Of a stretch of DNA of 64,000 nt, positions 22,739 to 33,658 are shown piece after piece. The DNA lies in the NCBI GenBank assembly GCA_014526335.1, contig JACTAT010000101.1, positions 124,158-188,157 of the forward strand, written 5' to 3'. Both the position numbers and the translations under genes were made by a program. Source of the stretch: Chrysaora quinquecirrha. Its lineage: Eukaryota; Cnidaria; Scyphozoa; Semaeostomeae; Pelagiidae. The notes under the pieces were generated by a model. That model was not told the DNA's origin, made no database searches, and saw only the letters and a list, made by a program, of their open reading frames with translations. The first letter of the stretch is position 1. Each line of letters opens with the position of its first letter.

Positions 22739-25700
22739 TCAATGGAGCATGGAAGGTTCGATTATATCGTTATCTTTGATAATACCATCTTCAACGATTA
22801 GTTTCTTAATCTTGACAACTTCAACTGGCTGGCTGTCTTCGCATATCTCATCATAGAGGTTATACTGCGGCACTAGGCCCTCACCAGGTGGAGTCTTGAG
22901 ATGTCGTTTCTCTACATCGTTGTCAACACTTCTTCTCTTTCGACATGGTGCACCTCTTTTGCTGAGACTATTTTCATTTCTTGGTGCCCCAAATGGTACA
23001 TTTCTATTCACAATGTCCCAATTTATATTTGATTGTAAAGCATCGTCTCTCTTTTCCTTTGCAGTTTTTGTTTCTCTCTGTGCAATTGCTTCAGATATCT
23101 CCGACGTGATTTCTGACTTGACTCTTTCGGGAAATTGAACCTCACTCTCTGCTTCTCTTTTGTGGAAATCTTCATCCAGTGCTGCTGCAAAATTTAAATC
23201 TGAATCCTTTCCTTCGAGATGCTTGAGTAATGTTTGCAATTGAAGACGTTTTACAAGTTCACGTTGGCTCGATAGGCTTCTTTGGTTCTTCGTTTTTTCA
23301 AATATTGGTTGAGAAATCGCAATTCCACACATTATTGCTAGTATTATCGTGATGCAACAGACTTTGTTTTTATCTAAAAACGAGACAAATTTTCATTTAT
23401 AAGGTATTTTTAAAGGAGATCTAGAAATTGAAAGGGGTCCAGAAGCGGCAACACAACGGAAAAGTTACAGTAGCTCAACGCTATAATCCATCATAGTATA
23501 AAGTGAAACAATAATGGCATTTGTTTCCTTTTTAGGAGGCCTATTATATAGTTTTGAGGCTTCACGGCTTCGACCCTGCGTACGGATTTCGCAATGTTTT
23601 TGCTTTTGTAAAAATTTCGATTGACAAGCTGTTGGAGCCCTTAGTATAATTTCCACGAGTAATGTTATTCAGCAGCGGCTTAGCCGATGAAGGATTGCGG
23701 CTTTGTGGCTTCTTGACCCCCTAGAATAGGCTCCCCTTTTACACAAGTTAACGAAAGGAAAAAAAATTTCCAATTACATTTTCTAGAGGTATGGAGGAAT
23801 TTTCAGCACCATTCTCTGTGGAATTAGGAAATAGGTTGATGCAGGTTGCTATCGCTAAAAGCTGCAGCTGCATTAATAAAAACGTCAACCGATGTCAAAT
23901 AAGACTAAAATACGCAAGACGCAGCTGCACTTTAAGAAGGCGTCAAAGCGGTGATGCCGCAAACCTATTTTAGGCCCTTAAGATAACCTTTTGCGTTTGG
24001 TTCAAATGCAACGAAATATGTTTTTGCAAATTTTGGTCGGTGAAGCAATGATTTTTACTGAAGTCTTTGCTTGTTCCTTCAAATTGGCTAATATATGGAG
24101 AATGTGTAAAAGGAATATTTTATATGACCGCATTTACGTTGCGTCTAATTTAAATCAGACCTGACAAGAATTTTATCCGACGTGAAATCATCGTAAAAAA
24201 GCAAATCAAAAATCTAGTTGATAAAATGCAGCACTTTGAATTAAGTTCACTAGAATGTTTACTTATCTTTATTCACAAGTGCGACTTAAATTCGGCTTGA
24301 TTTATACTGTGGAATTTTTTAGCAGCACCGCAACGAAATAGACTTTCATAACAGCACTTACCACTACTGTTACCTAAACTTGTAATATGTCAAAATCTTC
24401 ATAGCACTCAAAATATCTATACGCTAAATGCCCCTCTTTTTTCCCTTCCTTCTGTTTGAGCTCGTTGGTTATTGAATATAGCTTATGCGTGGGGATGACA
24501 GCTATGATCCATGTACCGGTCAGTATTTGTGACAATTGGATACCGGTTTTCATGCATGCACGCATATTATGGTTTTGACTTTTCAAGTGTACCATGTAGC
24601 GGATTGCGTATTATGGTTTAGACTTTTCAAGTGTACCATGTAGCGGATTGCTACTGGGTCGATTTTAGCCTGCCGTACCGTGTACCGGTTGCCCTGTATC
24701 TGCTTACTGGAGAGCTTTCACCCCCATATATGGTACTTCTACATTCACTGCTAAACCACAGAAACTCGAACATTTCTCTCACATTTCCAATTGTCGTGTG
24801 TGCATGGTCTAAAGATTTCCTGATTATAGTTTTCTTCTTCAAAAACTTTTCTTCATTTATTAATGTTTTTCTCTTCTTCAGCCGAATGGAATTTGAAAAT
24901 TGCGATAAACAGCGGAAACATGGTTGCGCATTCCAAAAGCTTTTTTCGTCTGACACTCCTGAGTATTATCCCAGAAACAGCCCGCAACAATTGACTGAGA
25001 CGGAATTTATACCCAGATCTGGATCGAGATGCATTAAGTGGCAAAGTGTAGCTAGACTGGCATTGTGTTTTGATCACGCACCTCTCCGCTTACGGGGAAC
25101 AGCGAGATGACCAATAGAAGTTGATCACTCTTTCTATCTACAGAATTGAATTTTTATTACATGAGCAGCAATTTGGTTGAATTGAATTGCTTGAAATTCT
25201 TGAATTCAATTTTTGACTTGATTTTGACTTGCCTTGACTGTCTCTACAGCTTTTGCACTACACGCAGTTTTTTTTATAAGCAACTTCGCTCGGGGCTAAT
25301 TTAAAAAGTTGCTTATTTTGGGACCTCTTATGGCCACCTTTTAGTAGCAAAAATTGCTTAGTAGTTGCTTAATTTTAACTGTATATTTTCTGCCCAAAGA
25401 AAAGCATCGAGGCTAGAAAAGCAGCAAAATTTGGAGTTATCCTATAGCTTCTTATGCAACATAACGCTAGAACACATAGTATAAAGCAAAGAAATGCTAT
25501 AAATAACATCAGTCAAGAATACCATGTAATTGTTACCATATAGAGACTTTGTATTGAAAGTAAAACGGAAACCCCTAAATGAAATGCTTCACGTAATGAG
25601 TAACACTCCGTTGATATGCGAGTTTTTGACGGCAAATGAATGGAAATAGCTTCTATGTTGATCAATCCTCGATTGCTTGCAGTGATATAAATTATTTAAA

Positions 25701-26571
25701 ATTAAAAAAGTTGCTTAGGCTTTTTCCTGTGGTACTATACGTTGCTTACAGCTTTAGGCCTTCTACAACTAGGTTGATTATAAGCGGTTGCTTATAAAAA
25801 AAACTTGGTGTATACGTTGTCAGTAGAAATTACGCAACTTTGACGGGAATTGAAATTAGCCGCAATCTTTGAAACATGTATATAAAAGCAACAGCCTAAA
25901 GGCCTTTCTTGTTACTTTTCTCTTCTTGAAGTTAATTTTATTTCTTCAATTCTTAATTTACAGGAGCTGCAGCTACTGCTTCTGCAGATTTTGCGCTATA
26001 CGTTGTCAGTAGAAATTACGCAACTTTGACGGGAATTGAAATTAGACGCAGCGTTTGAAACATGCGTATAAAAGCAACAGCCTAAAGGCCTTTCTTTTTA
26101 CTTTCTCTTCTTGAAATTAATTTTATTTTTTTCAATTCTTGATTTACAGGAGCTGCTACTTGTTTCTACAGATTTAGTGCTATACGTTCTAAGTAAACAT
26201 TACGTAAGTTGGGCTGGAGTTACTAGACGCGGTGTCTGAAAAATTTAACATAAAAGTGACAAAAAGTGATTTTTTTTCGCTTTTTTAAGTCACTTATTTA
26301 ATAACTGAGTTCTGAACTCCGTTATTTAAATTAGTCGCAACGAAAATGTGACCGTTTAAAGGAGTCCTTAAGGAAAGACAACACCTATCGACAACAAATT
26401 CTACCAATGCCTTCTAGGGATGGCAAGACTAATTAAACATAAATCTTATAAGCCGCGTCTTAAATTTTGTTGAGAAATCATAGCTTGATCGATGATTCTA
26501 ATGTTATTTCATTTTTTATAGATCGACTTCTAACAACTTGAAAAAGTTGATTTACCTTTTCTTAGCTCCAT
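22739..26571 (-). CDS. secreted protein with multiple dibasic sites, prohormone-like
   Basis: Two coding exons on the minus strand: 26556-26571 (ATG plus five codons, donor GTAAAT) and 22739-23373 (acceptor ctcgtttttag), joined in phase 1, 651 nt, 216 residues. The junction completes a good signal peptide: basic MELRKDKNKV, hydrophobic CCITIILAIMCGIAI, then small residues before QPIFEK. The mature part has furin/PC-type sites at VKR, HKR, EKR, SKR, RKRR and EKR, with short acidic spacers and one cysteine in the mature region (GAPCRKRR). There is no Gly-Lys-Arg amidation site. An AATAAA lies about 20 bases after the stop (minus strand, 22714-22719). I recognise no known family. It may be a neuropeptide or peptide-hormone precursor, but a processed structural or venom propeptide is also possible. 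The small first exon is an inference from phase and signal-peptide logic. Confidence 0.6.
24565..24651. repeat. 44-bp direct duplication
   Basis: TATTATGGTTTTGACTTTTC... is repeated almost exactly 44 bases later, including GTGTACCATGTAGCGGATTGC in both copies. Confidence 0.85.
24880..25110 (-). promoter_or_regulatory. dispersed TATA-leader-ATG module, copy A
   Basis: Minus strand: GGGTATAAAT (TATA at 25005-25011), about 85 bases of leader containing CAGACGAAAAAAGCTTTTG, then ATGTTTCCGCTGTTTATCGC (ATG 24919-24921). It aligns over about 200 bases with copy B at 47950-48150. No splice donor or long frame follows, so it may be a decayed first exon or part of an unrecognised repeat. Confidence 0.5.
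25261..25810. mobile_element. TA-flanked inverted-repeat element, GTTGCTTAT keyword
   Basis: Left end CACGCAGTTTTTTTTATAAG, right end reversed CACCAAGTTTTTTTTATAAG, TA at 25259-25260 and 25811-25812. GTTGCTTA recurs at least five times inside. It interrupts a tandem-repeat copy whose uninterrupted version is seen at 25990-26010. Confidence 0.8.
25811..26230. repeat. about 185-bp tandem repeat, two copies and a partial
   Basis: TATACGTTGTCAGTAGAAAT through AGGAGCTGC..CTACAGATTTTG occurs at 25811, about 25997 and, diverged, 26180. The sequence before 25260 is the end of another unit. No coding frame is maintained. Confidence 0.75.
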
Positions 26572-27584
26572 TTCTTGTGTTTTTCTCGGAAAGTTTATGA
26601 CAGCCTGTTGCGTCTTCAAATTCTTACAAGCGACTAGAAAAAGGGATTTTGAAAAACATTTTTGGCTAGTTTCACCTGCTAGGAATAGAAGCCGTGATAA
26701 CACAGTTCTATTCCCATGGCCGCGTACAGCAGGTCTGTGCGGTTTGTGAGTGATTTTGCTAAGCACTGCTCATTGATTTTCAAGATTTTCATTAGTTGAA
26801 TATATTTTATAACCTAAGTCATAAATTGATGTTCATATAATTTTACGATATTCATTTACATTAAGTCTCAAAATTTATCTTATGCGGCACTTTGATGCAA
26901 ATACTTCCTTGAAAATAACTCTAAGAAAAGTTAGGCAAAGGCAATGGCCTATGTGTACAAGCGTAAAAAAAAAATCCCAAGATGGCGGGTTTTCCCTCTT
27001 CTGCTTGCCACTAACTTAGGCCTACCTCACATATTGTATTTTGTTTTCTTTCAAACACTCGCTTCTCGGTTTAGGCTATAAAACTGAATATTGCATTGAT
27101 TTTCATGAAGTTGATTACTGAAAATTAAAGGTTTTCTTATGCTTGGCAGTCGAAAGAAGGATCAATAATGGGAAACGGCGGAGATTTAGATAGCATGATG
27201 TATTTCAGATGAAACGACAAGATTTCTAGGTTTCTTAAGTTTCGCAGATATTGGTTTCCATCAGAAATCTATGGGGTATTTTGAACGTGCTATCATTTCT
27301 TCTTCGTCTATTTCCCAAAGCCAAGCCAGGTGTGGAAGTTTAGGGCAACCACATTTCTCTCTTAAATACTATTTCTAACTATAACAGGCATAAGGCCCGT
27401 GTATTGTTTAACCGGGAAGTTTTTGGTTTGATGTTTTATTTTTGTATCCGATAGGGGTTAAGATTTCATCATGCCAGGCCTATCCTATCCGACACTCCGT
27501 TGTATGTGATATTAAATTCATTCTGCTCTGAAAAGTCATTTGCATTTGCATTTTGTGAGTGAGGATTAAATTAAAATTTCCTAT

Positions 27585-27917
27585 TGTGGTAAATTAGGAA
27601 AGAATTCCCACAAAATGGAGGGTGAAAAGGCAAATATCGCAATTTAGACTAGACAACAAAGATATCACGCCAAGACATGACAAAAAACACGAAATATTAC
27701 TAAATAACCAACAAACAAAACAGCAGAAGCTAAAGTATAAAAATTGTATTCACTTATCTCTTGTTAATCACGAGTTCTCTGTTCAGTAAGATCACTAAGA
27801 ATAAAGCTATTTTCTGATCGCAAGTTGAAGTTCTCTAATCGCAAGTTCTGTCTAGACAGTCACGTTTCTCGAACGTCCTCATAAAAGTAATTTGCATAAC
27901 AATGAAGTTTTCCGACA
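27585..27917 (-). repeat. 3' LTR of the BEL element
   Basis: 333 bp, starts TGTGGTAAAT and ends TTCCGACA on the plus strand. It differs from the other LTR by a single base in an A run (A6 against A5, near 27681). Confidence 0.97.
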
Positions 27918-27969
27918 CCTCCCCATATTTGAGTCCGAAGGGTCAAATATAAAGTTATAAAGATAAAGT

Positions 27970-28371
27970 TCAAATGTTATATTCTTCCTCATATTCAAAT
28001 GTTCCTTTGATGTTATCACTCGCTTCAACTGCTGCTCTCCGCTTAGGACGAAATTCCTGAGCTCTCGCATCCAGTTGCGTAGAAGCACGATTCTTCACTT
28101 CCTCATCACAGTGTAATTCAAGTGGGTAGAGGAACTGTATCGGTCTCTCCAAAGACGACTTCCCGGCTCTCAACTTAACTGCACGAACGATTCCATCTCT
28201 TCCAGATATCAGATTAGTAATAATCCCTATCTTCCAATGTGCTCGGTTCTTCTCGTCGCCTTTAATCATTACTACATCTCCTTCTTTCATATTCGCTTCT
28301 TTCTCTAAGTGAATAGCACTATGTCTCTCTCTAAGTGCCCGTAAGTACTCTCTGTCCCATCTCTTCCACAC
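27970..28371 (-). pseudogene. BEL pol C-terminal domain (DUF5641-like)
   Basis: About 130 residues containing KEGDVVMIKGDEKNRAHWK and GIITNLISGRDG, the short beta-rich domain that follows integrase in BEL/Pao. It ends at a stop 50 bases before the LTR and is in a different frame from the integrase core upstream. Confidence 0.85.
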
Positions 28372-28444
28372 TGCATCTTTGCATCTTTTAGATATTTTGC
28401 TCTCTTTCGCAAATCTCTTTCAACGATTTGCGATGGATCTTCAT

Positions 28445-29200
28445 CTAACATGTGATTAGCTTTTCCAAAATTAGCATATTCGGAGTAAGCGTTGGTAACT
28501 CTACATCGTCCTCGCAGTAAGATAGTGGCCTGTTATTGAGTACTATCTGTATGTCTAAAAGAACCTCCTGTAACTCTGTAAATGTCAATTTCGCAGAACC
28601 GATTGCCTTGTATAATGATGACTTAACGATGCTCACCATTCGTTCGAACATTCCTCCCCACCAGCTGGCACGGCTAAGATTGAACTGCCATCGAATCTCT
28701 TCCTTTGCCAGATAATCTTGAAGCTTTTCGCCTTTTCTCACCCTTTTTATCCACTTTGAGGCGGCAATAAATGTGCTCCCATTATCTGAAATGAATTTTG
28801 ACGGCCTGCCTCTAGCTGCTATGAATCGCTTGAGACTCAACAAGAACTGCTCACAAGTTGCATTAGGTAAGAGTTCAAGGTGCAGTCCTCGTGTTAATGC
28901 ACAGGTATAAAGGATAATGAAGGCTTTGCCGTCTGATTTACCTTTTGTCTTGATTGGACCTGCAAAGTCGACTCCCACAACGTCAAACGGCATGTTTCCT
29001 CAGATCTTTCCGTGGTAGGTTTCCAGGTGGAGGTGCAGGTGCAGCTGTTGCTTGAAATCTTTTGCAACCGTGACAATCTTTTCGAATTCTCTTTGTAATG
29101 CTGCGTAGCTTGGGAATCCAATACTGCTCACGAACCTTTGCCATCGTAAGAGATACTCCCCCGTGCAGGGTTTGTAGATGAGCATGTTCAACGAGCTTTG
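28445..29200 (-). pseudogene. BEL integrase
   Basis: The DDE core is open from 28993 down to 28445: GVDFAGPI, then FISDNGSTF, then SRASWWGGMFERM carry the three acidic catalytic residues. The preceding H2C2 zinc-binding region (29000-29190) is spread over other frames (a CHGC-type motif is visible), so at least two frameshifts separate it from the core. Confidence 0.9.
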
Positions 29201-30501
29201 CTGAAATGACGTGACGAAAAGGAAGGTAAGTAGGATATACTCCTGTATTCTACCTCTGCATTCGTAGATTCCTTTTCATTCTCAATTAGGTTCAACCTTT
29301 CACTGTCATTTTTAAACTCCAGCGTTCCCTTTACGTCTTGTTGGGCTCTTTTAACAAGGAAATCTATTTGATCTTGAATTTCCTCAGTTAACAAGGGACC
29401 TTTGATTCTCTGCTCTTTCTTACAGTTCTTTGAGAACCTCTTTATCCAAGCTAATATTCTCACGACTTTCCACCAGCTCTTTCTCTTCGGCAATTCATCG
29501 ATTTCATCTGGCTCTCTTTCAACTGCTACTTGTAGGATTTCTCTTACTGGTTGCTTTTCTCTCTCTGAATCATCATCTACTCTGATAACAATCATTTCGG
29601 GCCATTTGTTTACTTCACTCAGCCATGAAGGCCCTCGCATCCATTTCTCATTATCCTGCAGATTGCTCCCTCCTCTGCTGCCTGTATCTGCTGGGTTTTC
29701 CTTTGTAGGCACGTGTCTCCAAATGAAACCTTTCTCGCTTATTTTCTTGATTCTGTTACCTACAAACTGTTTGTATTTTCCCTTTTCTTGAAGCCAGTAT
29801 AGACAAACTGTTGAGTCAGTCCAACCATAAATTCCTGATATCGGGTACTGAGTGAGTGCTTTAGCTGTGTTGTCCAACAAATTGCTCGTCATGTGACAGC
29901 TTACCAATTCCAGTCTTGGAATTGTTAAGTCTCGTTTTGCTAGTCTAGATTTTGCCACTAGCAAGCCTTGAGTAATAGCATCTCCTTGATGAACAACAGC
30001 GTAGACTGTGGCACAGCATCCTAAGATGCTGGCATCAGAGAATCCATGTAGCTCAATAGCTGTTATAGGCTCTTTCTTTGCCGTCAAGCATCTTGGAATT
30101 GCCATTTGTTCAGGTAAGCTCTTTAACCATTTTTCCCAACGATTCTTTAAGTCATATGGTAGTTCTGCATCCCAAGAAAGTTTCCTTTCGCATATATCTC
30201 GAAATATGACTTTGGCTGTTAACAACAAAGGCGAAGCTATGCCCATAGGGTCGTAAACTTTAGCTATTGTACTCAATACAATACGCTTTGTTGCCGCTGG
30301 CTCACTCTCTGGAAACTTGATAGCAAGTATATCACTTTTCTTTTCCCATGCAATGCCTAGAAGCTTAGTTTCTGTACCTTTGGTACCTAAACTTTCCTTT
30401 GCAAAAGTTGTTTCTTCAGGGTCAATAGTTTCTCCGTCGAGTCTGCTATCATTCGAGTGCCATTTGTGAAGTTCAAATTTTCCTGCTTTGAAAATTGCCA
30501 C
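29188..30501 (-). pseudogene. BEL reverse transcriptase thumb and RNase H
   Basis: A 437-residue open stretch. LHGFSDAS, RLELVSCHM, YGWTDSTVCLYWL and RHVPTKENPADTGSRG are the RNase H signature of BEL pol, with the acidic active-site residues present. The frame continues upstream through the catalytic YVDD of the reverse transcriptase at about 30553-30564 and ends in a premature stop just before the integrase zinc domain. Confidence 0.9.
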
Positions 30502-30619
30502 TGATGTCTCTTTAAGTTCTCTAGTCTCTCTATAGTTGTTTCCACCAAGATTGATATCGTCGACGTAGATACCATCTCTTATTTCTTGTACACATTCCGG
30601 ATACTGCTCTGCAAACTTC

Positions 30620-31243
30620 TCAAGATGTTGCTCTAAAGTTCCCCAAGCAAAAGGGGCTTGGGCCTAGCCCAAACATAGCTCTCGTCACCCGATAAATGAT
30701 AGGTTTCTTGCTCTGAAGATCTTCTATCCAAATGAATCTCAGCACATCTCTTTCTATTTGCTTGATAACAATTTGTAGAAACGCTTGCTTAATGTCCCCT
30801 GCCAAATATATTGGCTTGAATCTTGATCGTAAGAGAATGTCCAAGATCTTTCGCTGTAGTGGAGGACCGATGTCCAAACACTCGTTCAGTGAAGGAGACT
30901 GGGAATCTGCTTTTGCAGACGCATCATAGACTATGCGTACTTTCGTTGATTGAGCGTTTGCTCGGACAACTGGTTTGTGAGGAATATAGTGTTCAGCACC
31001 TACAGCTATCTTTGGTGCTTCCTCCACGATTCCCTCTCTCAACTGCTCCTGAATAATGTTGTGATAAGTCTCAAGTAGTGCTGGCTGTTTGTCTAAACGA
31101 CGAATCAAAGAATTAAACCTAGCTTTAGCCACATTCTCGTTGCTTGGAAGTGGCGGATGTGCTGCTTTCCATGGGAGAGAAGTTTCGTACCTCCCATCTT
31201 CTCTTTGGATGAGCTGTTCTTTGAACTCTTGATAAACACTCAT
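30620..31243 (-). pseudogene. BEL reverse transcriptase, N-terminal half
   Basis: Contains PHKPVVRANAQSTKVRIVYD, the LAGDIKQAFLQI strand with the first catalytic aspartate, and RAMFGLGPSPFCLG. A frame change at about 30650, beside a short G run, separates it from the YVDD box. Its first ATG overlaps the stop of the upstream protease frame (ATGA). Confidence 0.9.
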
Positions 31244-32511
31244 TTGATCCCCTCAGGCTTGTCTTCAATGCCTAACACATCCAGACTGCATAATTGCATA
31301 AAATCATCATTAGAGGTTCTTGTGAACATAAGTGCTGAATTGGTCTCTTCTCTTCCAGGTGACATAATCACCCATCCGAAGGATGTTTTTTCTGCTATAG
31401 CTTCACCAGCTTTCCCAACTCTTGGAGGTTCAGATGTCTTGATATAGGAGTAGGCACTTGTCCCTAGTATCATATGAACGGGCAGGATATCTTTGGTTGC
31501 AACATCCTCCATTTCGACCCCATTCAGGTGTGTTTTGGCACTGATGATCTTAGCATACCTTGGGTTTGGTAAGCTGAGCAACACATTTTTCTCAACTGCA
31601 TTGACTTCCGATCTCATGCTGAACTTCTTCGAAGTGTCACTTATTTCAACATCATACACATCTACTTTTCTGTTGGTTATTCCTAGCAGAGTTTCAATTG
31701 ATTTGTGCTCTTGTCTCACTGGGCTCTTGTTGATAAGTTTCACTAACGTTGAAGACATGTAATTACTGCTTGATCCAGTGTCCAAAAGTGCTCTGCATTT
31801 TATGCCCTCAACTTGGACTACTACAACTGGGTGAATCACGTTTTGATCATTGGCTGCTGTCATCCCTGGTTCTCTTTGCTTTTTGTCACAAATGGAAGTA
31901 TGGTGGCGTTTTTGACACACTTGACAATTGATTTTGCTCTTACATTCGTTAGCTCTGTGCTTTTCCCCTGTACAATTAAAGCACAATCTCTTGTTACTCA
32001 AGATCTTTCTTCTCTCTTCTATTGTGGTCACTGCTTCACACTCTGAAGACTTATGGTCGCTCTTGTCACAAAATGCGCATGTCTTTGGCTTTGGTTGGTC
32101 TCTTGCTGGAAATGCTTTCTCTCTTTTGAAGTCTCTTGGCTGTTGTCTAGTATCTCTGTCACCAGTCTGTAGAGGGTTCCTGTCGATCCAGTGTCTTAGT
32201 GCTTCAAGTAACTTGTGGAAATCCCACTCTTTCCATTTTGAATCAGTCCTTGTGATGTCTGAACGAATGCCCTCAAGTTTGTCTAATGTTAGACGCACAT
32301 TTCCTGTCACATTTCCCAGTTTTCCCAGAGTGTCCAAAGCTTGAACATGGCAAAGTAGCTCGTCATAGAATTCATGAATCTTTGGTCTTGTTGTTCCATG
32401 TATAGTTGGCAAGCTCATGATCTTTTGTATGTGGGCATTGACAACCTCAGCAATGTCACCATATCTTTGCTTTAGCATTGATTTTGCCCTTTCATAACCC
32501 TCACTGTCCAC
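31240..32511 (-). pseudogene. BEL gag C-terminus (zinc knuckles) and aspartic protease
   Basis: A 423-residue open stretch. Three cysteine-rich knuckles occur in order (CAFCDKSDHKSSEC, CFNCTGEKHRANEC, CQVCQKRHHTSIC). An aspartic protease follows with the active site ALLDTGSSSNYMS. The DFGWVIMSPG-like block near the end is usual before reverse transcriptase in this clade. Confidence 0.93.
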
Positions 32512-33237
32512 AGGAGTTTCTCAATTGTAGCCCGAACTTTGGGAATGACTAGTTCTTTCAGGTAGGAAAACTTTGCGGCATCTCCAATTGGAGCTTTGTC
32601 AATCTGTGTCTCAAATAAGCTCCAAAACCTAACCCAGTCAAGATGTGTCCCTTGAAACCTAGATATTTGCAAGTCAGGCAGCTTTGTTTGAATTCTTTTC
32701 CTTCTGCTAGTTCCAGTTTTTCTTCTCTAGCTCTATGGCAAATTTCTCTTGGCGTTGCAACTTTGCAGCTTCAGCTTTCTCTTCTTCTACCCTCAGCCTT
32801 GCTTTTATTTGGGTCTCAAATTCAATTTGTTCGCTTCTCTGTTTTTGTTTGTTTTCCTCTTCAATGGTAGACAAAGATGACTCTATTTCACTTAGTGAAA
32901 GTTCAAAAGGTTCTAAGAATACTTTCATTTCTTTTGTCCATCCATCGATTGTCTCTTCTGACTCATCCTCCTCGATTAGAATTCCTTGGACATCTTGAAT
33001 CAAATCCAGACACTCCTCGATCTTCGATGCAAGAAGCTTTCTTTGGCGATTTAAATGCTCATTTCTCCCATGAAATAAGATTTCTTTTGTCGATTTGTCG
33101 AAATAGGTTAATTTCTTCAATACAGACTGGATTAATGATCTTTTCGATGCAAGTTCCTGTTTGTTTACATTTGATTCGTCAGAGTCAGACGGCCTAACCG
33201 ACTCAAGCTCTTTTGTTTTTCCTCTCGTTGTTGCCAT
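32472..33237 (-). pseudogene. BEL gag N-terminal region
   Basis: Opens at ATG 33237 with a charged coiled-coil-like region rich in Glu, Lys and Gln (to 32707). After a frameshift at an A run it continues in another frame with the conserved gag phrase FQGTHLDWVRFWSLFETQID, which stops at 32472 where the zinc-knuckle frame takes over. Confidence 0.88.
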
Positions 33238-33326
33238 ACTTTTTCTGCAAATTCACTCCCCCAAATACGAATGTTCGATATAATCACAGTCACAAATGAT
33301 AAACAGTCTCGTCGGAGGTGCCACGT

Positions 33327-33658
33327 TGTGGTAAATTAGGAAAGAATTCCCACAAAATGGAGGGTGAAAAGGCAAATATCGCAATTTAGACTAGACAACA
33401 AAGATATCACGCCAAGACATGACAAAAACACGAAATATTACTAAATAACCAACAAACAAAACAGCAGAAGCTAAAGTATAAAAATTGTATTCACTTATCT
33501 CTTGTTAATCACGAGTTCTCTGTTCAGTAAGATCACTAAGAATAAAGCTATTTTCTGATCGCAAGTTGAAGTTCTCTAATCGCAAGTTCTGTCTAGACAG
33601 TCACGTTTCTCGAACGTCCTCATAAAAGTAATTTGCATAACAATGAAGTTTTCCGACA
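33327..33658 (-). repeat. 5' LTR of the BEL element
   Basis: 332 bp with the same TG...CA borders as the left LTR. In element orientation transcription would start here; an AATAAAG-like word occurs inside on the plus strand only. Confidence 0.97.

Larger units (their letters stand above)
27585..33658 (-). mobile_element. BEL/Pao LTR retrotransposon, nearly full length
   Basis: A 6.07-kb element in minus orientation: 5' LTR on the right, 3' LTR on the left, gag and pol between them. A primer-binding-site-like TGGCACCTCCGAC lies three bases inside the 5' LTR (minus strand, about 33306-33323) and a purine tract GGGGAGG abuts the 3' LTR (27918-27928). Domain order gag, zinc knuckles, protease, reverse transcriptase, RNase H, integrase and a C-terminal DUF5641-like domain fits BEL/Pao. 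The frame changes about six times, so it is not autonomous as sequenced. No 5-bp target duplication is visible (CCTAT against AGCCA). Confidence 0.97.

Noticed and set aside
24631..25110. Plus-strand 159-residue frame
   Set aside because: Antisense to the TATA-leader-ATG module copy A, with no domain and frames open on both strands.
31928..32344. Plus-strand 138-residue frame with signal-peptide-like start
   Set aside because: Antisense shadow of the BEL gag/protease region.
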